64,000 nucleotides of DNA from Mesotaenium endlicherianum (Eukaryota > Streptophyta > Zygnematophyceae > Zygnematales > Mesotaeniaceae): assembly GCA_009602735.1 (NCBI GenBank), contig WELA01012483.1:286339-350338 (forward strand), read 5' to 3'. The notes beneath the pieces were generated by a model. That model did not search any database, was not told the origin of the DNA, and saw only the letters and a program-made list of their open reading frames with translations. The translations under genes were made by a program, and so were the position numbers. Positions within the stretch are counted from its first letter, which is position 1; each line of letters opens with the position of its first letter. Positions 49,770 to 59,500 of this stretch are shown here, piece by piece.

Positions 49770-50423
49770 CGGCAATGCACCCACCCCTGCCGCCGCCACT
49801 GCAGCACCTGTACCCTCAGCATCCCTCTCAGTACCCTCAGCAGCAGCAGCAGCCACAGCAGCACCCGCTGCAGCAGCCGCCACCACCGTTGCAGCAGCAG
49901 CAGCAGCAGGCTCCAGCTGCCGCCGCACATCCTCCTTCTCAGGCACCTCAGGCCCAGCAGGCAGCGGGTGCAGGAGGAGCACCACCACCGCAGGCAGCTG
50001 CTCTGGCCCTCTTCAACTCGCCTGAAGCCATTCAGGTGTGCCCCCGCTCCGTACCTTCCAGTGCATGCTCTTCTGCCTGCTGCGCTTGGCCCTGGCATTC
50101 AAGCGCGAAGCTCAGGGAGGGCTGCCTTCGGAGCCTAGGGGTATACATCAGCGCCCCACCTGGCAGGCACGCTCACCGTGGGGCGCTGTTTGAGGTGGGG
50201 TGTTGGTACAGGAGCTGCTGAGGGACCCGAGTAAGCTGCAGCAGTTGCTGGAACAGCACCCCATGCTCATTGCACTTCTACAGGTGTGGACACGCCCGCG
50301 CTCCACTATGCCTCCTTGTTCTGCTTCACGCTCCCAAGTCATGATTGCATACCTCTCTGTCTGGTTTTGAGTTGAAATTGACTCTGTTTCTGCTGGTCAC
50401 ACGTCGAGCATCAACAAGGTTAG
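35963..50423 (+). CDS. VIR: VIRILIZER homologue, scaffold of the mRNA m6A methyltransferase complex
   Basis: VIR/VIRMA scaffolds the nuclear m6A writer (MTA/MTB/FIP37/HAKAI). Exon starts: 35963, 36137, 36557, 37105, 37855, 38759, 39048, 39434, 39853, 40130, 40293, 40515 (repeated 41857), 42584, 42912, 43181, 43484, 44109, 44833, 45345, 45705, 46050, 46367, 47089, 47546, 50212. Phases all close when one copy of the 1341-bp repeat is dropped, giving about 2491 residues against 2138 in Arabidopsis. Plant VIR landmarks are seen: FVHDEAGDNVDE, GATSPPSFTLEVYVRS, MVFRGTYRELSVVIYG, EATCRHVFAIEALLGWW, RDAFRQRRP, GRPPSVHVDEFMARQRQQ and the end, NSPEAIQ with KLQQLLEQHPMLIALLQ. The middle is helical repeat-like; the last roughly 600 residues are Gln/Pro/His-rich and probably disordered. 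Supported coding ends at 50283; a final HQQG-stop exon at 50409-50423 is tentative. Confidence 0.92.
38538..38688. repeat. (CT)n(CA)n microsatellite with a single-N join
   Basis: A long CT tract passes into CA repeats, then one N at 38620, then another long CT tract ending at TATGTCCC. It lies in a VIR intron. The N probably marks two contigs that both ended in the microsatellite, so the true repeat length is unknown. Confidence 0.95.
39440..42122 (+). repeat. Exact 1341-bp direct repeat around a single N (assembly artefact)
   Basis: Copy 1 (39440-40780) and copy 2 (40782-42122) begin with GGCTGCTTGCCAGCGAGC and end with CGCCTGATTGCA. They appear identical throughout, introns included, and are separated by one N at 40781. 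Copy 1 starts inside VIR exon 8 and stops inside exon 12, so read literally VIR exons 8-12 are duplicated with a mid-exon junction. Removing 39440-40781 gives a clean gene with all phases intact. Two contigs with a 1341-bp overlap were evidently placed end to end. Confidence 0.9.
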
Positions 50424-51170
50424 TGTACTGTAGTTCTTGTCAGCTTAACCTATGTGTACATGTGACTTCATTGTATTGCTACTGGCATATTGTCTTTTGC
50501 TGCAGACAGTAGACAGGTCTGCTGAAGTTAATCATGTTGGGAGGCATTTGGGACTGCAGGACAAACTAGGAGGCGCTTCATGACAGGGTGCTTCAATCTG
50601 AGTTTGTTTGCTTGTTAGTCGTTGAGGGAACTTGCCTGCGTGAACTTCTTTGACGTAGGCAAGTTTATATATGACAACATTCTCTGACAAGATCAACCAC
50701 TCACAGCGATGAGATGCGGAAGACATGTTAGTACTGCTCCGACAAATATGTGTCTAGGTTGGACTATTCTTGCTTCTTGAAGACAAAGAAAAACATATAA
50801 TGTCCACCCGCCCGAAAATTTTGCATTGGTATCAAGTTCTCTATTATTTCCCAGCATCTCCACTCGAGTTGACACTAGTGTTCAGAACTACTTTTTGATC
50901 AAGATTTTGAACAGACATTTGCCTTCAAATGAGTTTGTACCTTGGAGTGCTCTAGTCCCCTTTTTTGAACACTTCCAATGCATGCACAAGTTTGCTTTCA
51001 ATCTTATAAATTTTCGCTTTTTGCGATGTAAGTTATGTTGACATATTTGTGTCTTCAAACTTGTTCCACGTCATCACAAATCTTCCTAGGACATTTATTA
51101 GAAGGTACTCTCATGTGAAGGATAATCAGAATGAAAAGTATTCTCCTCCTTACTCTTGATAGTACAAGCT
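50424..51170. other. AT-rich spacer between VIR and the piggyBac relic
   Basis: VIR 3' flank followed by AT-rich sequence. A frame at 50826-51041 (YFLIKILNRHLPSNEFVPW) might be decayed N-terminal piggyBac sequence but is too degenerate to claim. Nothing else seen. Confidence 0.4.
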
Positions 51171-51171
51171 A

Positions 51172-52295
51172 TGGCAGTTGAAGCCTATCACTGACCTTGT
51201 CTTGAGTACATCCAGGAAGTATTATAGTCCAGGAGAGATTTTGACTATTGATGAGAGAACTATTCCAATTAGGGATATGCAATGTTCTATTAGAATATGC
51301 AACCTGAGCAAGCCTTACAAGTATGGTATTGAAGTTTTTACTGTATATGATGCTACACATATTTTTGTTATGCGTTCATCATATATGACAGAATGGAGAG
51401 AGATGGCCTGAAGAGTGATGTGGTTTTAGACCTTGTAGCATTGCTCCATGTTAGTAGATTGTTCACTCTTGTTGTGGATGGTGGATTCACCTCTCCTAAC
51501 TTGTTTCGGCAATTAGCTAGACTTGGTCATGGTGCTACAGGCACAAAAGTTACTAATAGAAAGAACTACCCGGCTAATGATGTGTAGGTGAAGCCTAACA
51601 GTCATCCTAAAGGTCAATGTAAGAATGTCATAAATGAGAATCCTCCTCTGATAACATGCATGTGGCAGGATAAGTAACCTGGTGCTTTTCTTTTTACAGC
51701 TGCAGGATTAGCCCCTACTACACAGAGTAGGCGTAATGGTAAAGGTAAGCTTGTCATCCCTGCTCCTCAATTGGTTGAGCATTATAATTTGTACAAGGAT
51801 ACTGTGGACCAGTATGATGGTTTGTGTTTAAAGAGGAACTAGAGTGCGAAGCGAGTGTTTATCAATAGAAAGTGGTGGCATCGAGCATATTGGGGTATTT
51901 GGGATGGCTTGCTAGCAAATGATTTCATCATACTAAAGATGGTCAATAATGCAGCTGATAGGTATGAGACGTACTTAGATATCATGGAGGAGATGTGTTC
52001 ATTTCAGCATCCTAATGAGGCTGGCCCTCTTAGAGCGGTAACACGGATTACTACTGCTCTACCTTCTCACGGTGGTAGATTTACCCATAGGCACTTTCCT
52101 TCGAGGATTCCCAATCAGAAGTATGAATGTTGTAAGGTGTATGTTGCTGGTCTTCACGGCCAACATAGCTCAAGGAAGAGGTCGACAAAGACGAAGTACA
52201 AGTGTTTCCACTGTGAAGTTTCCCTTTGTGCAGCACGTTGCTTTCTAGTGTACCACACTAATGGAGCTATAAAGCACCTAGATGTAGGACCTTGA
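51172..52295 (+). pseudogene. piggyBac-type transposase relic
   Basis: The frame holds the piggyBac DDE core in order. ILTIDERTIPIRD carries the first Asp with its Glu neighbour (51235-51280). NLSKPYKYGIEVFTVYDA contains the second Asp (about 51300-51350). DLVALLHVSRLFTLVVDGGF, then TSPNLFRQLARLG, follows at about 51430-51520. VEHYNLYKDTVDQYDGL, the typical xxGGVDxxDQ region, is at 51775-51825, and WWHRAYWGIWDGLLANDFI at 51873-51930. The C-terminal Cys-rich domain KYKCFHCEVSLCAARC ends near 52295. Stops after 51406, 51587 and 51840 and a frameshift disable it. It is AT-rich, unlike its neighbours. No TTAA-flanked terminal repeats were found. Confidence 0.85.
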
Positions 52296-52299
52296 AAGG

Positions 52300-53511
52300 A
52301 AGCTAGGAAGAAGTAGAGATTTCCACGATTTTGTAAGACTCGCGTATATTTTCCTATTCTTCATGTTTAATGTTGTATGCAATATATAGTATATGCCATG
52401 CGTATATGAGTGTAAATAAACGCCTGCATTGATAGTTGAATTTAAAATTTATATTACCATGATTTATAAGCAGTATTTCATGTGTTACAAGGGAAAAAAG
52501 ATTTTTTGTTACCACCATGCAAAATGGTGAGGTTATTCTACCCCAGATTAGAACAACAATTAGAAAGTAGCCTTGTGAACTAAGTTGAGAAGCATATTCC
52601 AATTTTGCAAAAATCAATTTTGCTCTTGATTGAAATCTCTTGTATTGTTTTGGCATGGGCAAACACAGGGTCCCTACACAGGATGATGACAAATTTCAGC
52701 TTCGCGTCGCTTGTTCTAAGGTACTGCAATACGCGAAGTGCTCCACGTACTCTTGAGCAATATAAGCTCAAGTGCGAATACTTGAATTCCGTACTCTGTA
52801 ATTTGAAAAGAACGTTGGAGGTATTTTTGGATCGTTTTAACGGTAGGCAGAGCAGAGTGGACACTGGAGCAGACGGATGTCGCACGTTGACATTGTGCCT
52901 CGCGTCACATTTTGGCGTTTCCTGTCTGTGGTGCAAACTGACTAACCCCTCTTGAATTCCTCTAATCCCCTCAGACCCCGCAAGCTGCTCCAAACAAAGC
53001 CCGCTCCAGCCCACTCTAGCCCCACCCCCAGCCCACTTTAGCCCACTCTAGCCCCGCCTCTCTATCATTGACTTGGTTGTGTACCGACTGGTACCGACAC
53101 ACCGTTCCTGATATTTTGAAGACTGGAGGTGCTGACCTTTGCCAGGACCTAGTCACCACCCCATGTCATCTCAACCGAGGCTTAAGAATGAATATGCCGA
53201 GTGACTTGGCGTATCCAACGACGACGTCGAGGAGATTTTCACATTGCCCCTAATTGACCCTGATTTAAAATCGATTACATTCTGCTCAATGCTCTCTTGA
53301 CAGTTTTGCCTGACAGGTTTCCATTGCAGCAGAGGAGCATATAGACAGTGGTGGGTAAGTAGCATACGGTAATCTGTTATGTGGACTTCTCTTTAGGAGG
53401 GTCAGCATCTTGTCTTTCTAAAATACTGCGCTGCTTCTAAATCTAACCACTATAACTCCTTACTTCTTGCGCCTTATCGAATAGTCCACACCAGAGTGGG
53501 ACACTTGCACA
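52300..53511. other. Intergenic; AT-rich, with a short CCCACTCTAG repeat
   Basis: No gene recognised. At about 52993-53058 a small tandem array repeats units such as AGCCCACTCTAGCCCC four or five times with variations. The rest is AT-rich spacer and the upstream region of the phosphorylase gene. Confidence 0.5.
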
Positions 53512-56500
53512 ATGGAGGCATTATTGGCTCCAGTTGTAACGCACAGCTTTGCAGTGCTCGGGAAGTGTACTGCCCAAATTGAGACTCGTACCAGTGCAGG
53601 ATCTAAATCTGGGCATCTTCTTGGATCCCTTAGCCAAGCAAGGTCGCTCAGACAAACAACATCTCAGGTTTTTAGAGGTACCCAACTGGGTGTTGGCTTT
53701 ACCAAAGCATGCAAGGCCCATGCTCATCAAAATGGACGCCCTGTTGCCACATTGCTTGACAGTAGCACTGAAACAGAGACAGGTTCCGACTCTATGAAAG
53801 TTATTATTGACAACGATGAGAACGAGAAATGGACTGCTATCCAGCTTGAGACTGGGAATCGCCCTGGCCTTCTCACTAAAATTACCTCAGCTTTCAGGTG
53901 AGGCCTACAGGAGTTATATCCCTGTGCTGGTAGAAGGCCTGATGCATATTCTTTAATATGTGTCAAAGAAAAGAGGACAAACTCGCTTTTGGCAAACTTA
54001 TCACACTCCTGCAATTCCGATAGTTCTCGAGCAGCTCTCCCTCCTGCATACATACACTTGTGTATGGGTGCAGTCCCATGAGCTGCTTTGTTTTGGCATG
54101 GCTTTGCCATGAGCCCAGGCCTGCCACTGAAATTTACGCATTGCTCTCCTGATCTTGTTTCTCACCCGCTTATAATGTAAAGCAAGACGTGAAAGTGCTC
54201 TAAAAAATTGCAGTGTCCCGTTTGCCTGCAAAAGGTGGCTGGATCCTGTGCCCGTTGGACTAGAGACTGAAGAGTGGGGCGAGTGTGCTGAGCAGGGACC
54301 TCAACCTGCAGGTGATGAGGGCCGTGGTGGACACCATGGGCGAATCAGTCATAGACAAATTCTACGTTGTGAATACTGCGGGCGAGAAGATCACCTCCTC
54401 AGCTGACATTGAGGTGCGCATATGTATCTATTACAAACATAATTCTCCGCAGGAAAATTTATGTACACTGTTCCTGATGGCTAAGCCACTTGGCAACTGC
54501 TGCCTCTCCTGGTCCTGCATTGCTGGAAGATGATCTGGTCGGAGGGCTCTGTCAGCTTCCTTAAAAAGGTTGTCCCTATTTTTGAACCGACACACCAACC
54601 AACCACCAGGGAGAGTTTTCAAGGGACTGCACACAGCCATTAAGTCTGAACAGTGTGCGCACGCATGTGACGCTCGGAACGGGTCAGTGTCGTCTTCAGA
54701 GAAGTGGCGCGTACAGAGCGGTTGCTTCTGCTCGTGAGTACAGCATCCGGTCACTGTCAGACCGTAGTTTGGAGAGGGCAAGGATCGCTTCCAGCCCGTG
54801 GCCGACTGCCAGAAGCATTGGCTGACAAGGAGCGTGCTGACTGGGGGCAAACGCCTCAACAGTTAGAGCCTGCGTGGCCCTGTGTGGGGTCTCCCTCACT
54901 CTTTTTCTTTGTCTGGAATGAAAAATGTCTTGGGACGTCCTTGTGGGAGAGCAAAGCCCCAGCCTCCTCACAGGGCCCTGAACAAGAGCATGACGGGTGA
55001 GGGCAGGTGGTGACGAAGGTGCTCAAGTCGCTGCCCCTGGAGGTGGGCGGCGGGCTCTCGGCGGCCGCGCGGCCCATGAGCTCGTACGTGGAGCACCTGA
55101 TAGGCGTGCGCGACGACCCCGCCGCCAGCTCGCGCGCGGAGCTGGCGCACCGGTTGAAGGACCAGTACAAGCGCAACGACGTGCTGTCGCTGGAGGAGGA
55201 CATCATGGACCACGTGGAGTACACGCTCGCGCGCAGCCGCTTCAAGTTCGACGACTATGAAGCCTACCAGGTGCGTGTGCACGCGCTGCGTCATGTTCCT
55301 CTTCCCATTCCTTCACCTACCTGCTGCACTGCTGCCTTGGCTGCATGGCTCCTGCTGCTGGAGGGAGAAGCCCAGAGCTGCCCGCGCCAGCTGAGTGGGT
55401 AAGCTGCCCGGCAATGGGGCTTCACTCATCAGCAGGGAGGCGGGGGAGGGGGGGGCAGGCGACGGCGCACAGCATCCGCGACCGGCTCATCGAGAGCTGG
55501 AACGACACGCACCAGCACTTCCGCGAGGCCAACCCCAAGCGCGTCTTCTACCTCTCCATGGAGTTCCTCATGGGTGCGTGCGCCTGCCCGCCCCTGCCTG
55601 CCTCTGCGTCTACCTCCCCGCCCTCTTGCGCGTGTCTGGAAGGATGGCCCTGTATGATTGTAAGGGGCCATTGCTGAGTGCCACCTGGCACTTCCTTGAG
55701 TTGGAGCAAGAGTGTGAGGGTGGTGGTGAGCTTCGTGGGTCTGTGGCGGGAGCATGCAGGGCGGTCGCTGCTCAACAGCCTGTACAACCTCAACATCAAG
55801 AACCTCTACACCGAGGCCCTCACTCAGGTGGGGGGCAACCACACACTGACAGACTCACACGCGCGCACACACACACAATCCAAGGACGGTACGGGTGAGA
55901 GAGCCCTCCATGGCGCGGGCTTCACTCGTGGCCCGTGCCTTACCCCAGGCGACGCCAGGCAGTAGGTAGGGGGTAGAGAAGGCACATGTGCACGCACACC
56001 TGAGTGGATGCAGGGCGTGGGGGGTGCAGCTGGGGTACAACCTGGAGACCATCGTGGAGCAGGAGCGCGATGCTGCTCTCGGCAACGGTGGCCTCGGCAG
56101 GTCCACATCTCCCTCTCCCTCTACTCCGCTGACGCACCGCAAGCAGAGGGGCCCTTCTGCTCCCTTGCCCAGCCCAGCTGCTGCTGCCTTGAGGAAAGGA
56201 CTCAGGTGGGCGGGTGGGTGGATGTGTGGTTCAGGCTGGCAGCGTGCTTCCTGGACAGTCTGGCCACTCTCAACTACCCTGCTTGGGGGTGAGTCTCTTC
56301 TTCTGTCCCCTCCCCATCTCACTAATTGCTGGCCACGGACAGCGTAGGCACAGGCACAGGCACGGGGCATGCAGTCGAGTACTTCTGTCTCGCGAGTGGA
56401 AATCAAGCAGAGGAGCCACTTGGTGAGCTCGAAGGGCATGTGTGTGTGTCCGCTCTCCCTCTTTTTTTCGACGGCCTGGCACAAGGGCCTGTCGGGGTGG

Positions 56501-59500
56501 GAGGGAGGGGAGGGGGGGGGCGCTGCCCACTGCAAGGGCCTAACTGACTGAGTGAGTGAGGGAGGGCAGGTACGGCATCCGGTACCAGTACGGGATGTTC
56601 CGCCAGACGCTGGAGAACGGCTTCCAGCACGAGCAGCCCGACTACTGGCTCACCATGTCCAACCCCTGGTGCCTGCCCTGCCCTGCCCTGCCCTGCCCTG
56701 CCCTGCCCTGCCCACCTTTCTTGCGAGTGCCACCACTAGTGGCAGGAGCCTGGCTGGCTGAATCAGCGCCCGTTGGCTGTGAGGAAATAATGCACACTCA
56801 AGGGAGAAATGCAAGAGGAGAGGAAGAGTGAGAGTGAGAGCATTCCCCAGATAGGGCTGGGGAATGGCAGCCCCCGCACGAGTGGCTGACACGCCGCCTG
56901 GGAGGGGTGGGGGGTGCAGGGAGATAGAGCGCAGCAACATCGCGTACCCTGTCAAGGTCAGCCTCTGCCTCTGCCCCTGCCCCTGCTGCTGCTACCGACA
57001 ACAGAGGAGGAGAGTGTAGCTGCATGTGCTGCCTTCTTGGTACCCGTGGGCAAAGGCTTCAGCTCAAGCATGGGCGGGCTGGAGTGAGACGAGGTGCTCT
57101 TGGGGTGATGGGGGGTGTGGGGGTGCAGTTCTACGGGGTGGTGGAGCAGTACATGGACGAGCGCAACTACCAGCGCTGGAAGTGGACCCCCGGCGAGCAG
57201 GTCCGTCCTTGCTCCCTGCCTCCTCCTTCTTGCGTCCTCGTTTGAGAGAGGGCAAGGCGGGGCAAGGCGGGGCAGGATGGTCATAGACTAGACCTCCTCG
57301 TCCTCCCCTGGTCCATCATTCCACACACCCTGCAAGGCCAGACCGCCAGTTGGTGACCGGCTGGCGGGCGGGGTGGGCGGGCACCTGGGCTCTTTGTGCT
57401 CCCTTGTCTCTCTTCCAGCTCTCTATCGCTCTCTCCCTCTCTCCCCTGCACACACACTTACGCCCACATGGTGGTGCGTGCAGGTGCAGGCGGTGGCGCA
57501 CGACAACCCCATCCCCGGGTACGGCACGGCCAACACCATCAACCTGCGGCTGTGGGCGGGCAAGCCCAGCACGGAGTTTGACCTGCAGAGCTTCAACACG
57601 GGCGACTACGTCACCGCCATCCTCTCCAAGTACGCCGCCTGCCCCTTTCCTCCGCACTGCTCAGCGCGGCAGCTCACCCAGCCCTAGGACGAGGTGCTGT
57701 GGTGTGTCTGGACACGCTGTGCAGTGACCTGTGCAGCGGTGGGGCGCGCAGGCAGAGGGCGGAGGCCATCAGCAGCGTGCTGTACCCGGACGACCGCACG
57801 TACCAGGGCAAGGAGCTGCGGCTGAAGCAGCAGCACTTCATGGTGTCGGCGTCGCTGCAGGACATCCTGCGCCGCTACAAGGAGACCAACTCCGACCTCA
57901 CCAAGCTTCCCGACAAGGTCTCCGCCTCCTCGACACCCGCTTGCCTTTAAGCTGGGCCGATGCCTCCGCCAAGATCATGGATATTGTAGTTAATGCTCAT
58001 ATGGGCGATATGGTGTGGGGAGGGGAGGGGAGGGGAGCGGAGGGGCGGGGAGGTGAGGTGAGCCGGGGGGAGGTGTGGTGGTGGGTTGCGGTCTTGCTCA
58101 TCGTGCGGCACCTGACGGCCACGCGCGTGTGTGTGCGCGGTGCAGGTGGCGCTGCAACTGAACGACACGCACCCCACCATCGGAGTGCCGGAGCTGATGC
58201 GGCTGCTGATGGACGAGGAGGGGCTGGGGTGGACGGCGTCGTGGGCCATCGTGTCGCGCGTGTTCAGCTTCACCAACCACACGGTGCTGCCGGAGGCGCT
58301 GGAGAAGTGGCCCATCGACCTCTTCGAGCGCCTGCTCCCGCGCCACATGCAGGCGCGCTCTCTCGCCACTACACCCCCTGCTGCTGCCTGCTCACCCTGC
58401 TGCTGCTGTTGTCACTAGGTGACCCAGGAACTTCCGCGGTGTGTCCACCTTCTCTCCTCCTCCCGGACTCACCCTGCCCCATGTGCCCCCACACACGCGG
58501 GCACTTCTCACATGGTGGTGCATGGGGGAGGGAGAGGAGTGCAGATAGTGTACCAGATCAACTTCGAGTTCATCCAGAAGGTGAAGGCCAAGTTTGGAGA
58601 CGACTTCTCGCGCATGTCGCGCATGTCCATCATCGAGGAGGGCGACGTCAAGGTCCTCCCCCTTTCTCCCTCCCTTCTGCTGCTGCTGCTGCTGCTTCTG
58701 CTGCGGGCAACTCTTTGAGTTGCACCCCACTGGCCCTTTCCTCGCCCATGCTGTGCCTGCATCTGATCTCTTCTTGGCGACCGGGGGGGTGGGGGGTACA
58801 GAGCGTGAGGATGGCCAACCTGGCGGTGGTGGCGTCGCACACGGTCAACGGCGTGGCCTTCATCCACTCCGAGCTCATCAAAGAGACCATCTTGAAGGTG
58901 CCTGCTGCTGCTGCCGCTGCCGCTCCTTCTGCCCGGCCTTGCTGCCGCTCTCCCTTTTTCAGCTCTGACTTCATTTGCTCTACTCAACTTTGCCAGGACT
59001 CGCAAGTTTCGCGTTGTCAGATTGACCCCTACGCACGGCTTGAATACAACTCAGAGACACACCTTACATACCACCCTGCCATACCTTTTGAGTGAGGAAG
59101 TGCGGCCATGCTCAGATGCCCTCTTCCCTGCGCCAGCCACCCTCCGAGCACGTCCAACACCTCCCTCCCGGCCATGGCTGCCCGCCCCTATGCGCTCCAA
59201 ATGCACGCATCTTTCCACTTCTCTCCCCGTGGGTGCCCCTCTGACACATGGCATCCTCACCTCTTATGAGGGAGCTTGTTTGTTCTAAGACATATGCGTG
59301 GGCATTGGAGGCGAAGCCTCACCTCAACTGCTCACAATTACACTCGCGGAAGACCCTGGGAGTGCACAGCGTGATAGACAAATCATTGTCCAACGGCAAA
59401 AGAGGGCCAGACTAAGTTTATAACCCACATTGCTCGCCAAAGCAGACACCCTCCCCACACACGACCCTTTGATGTCAATTATACAAACTGACTGCCCTCG

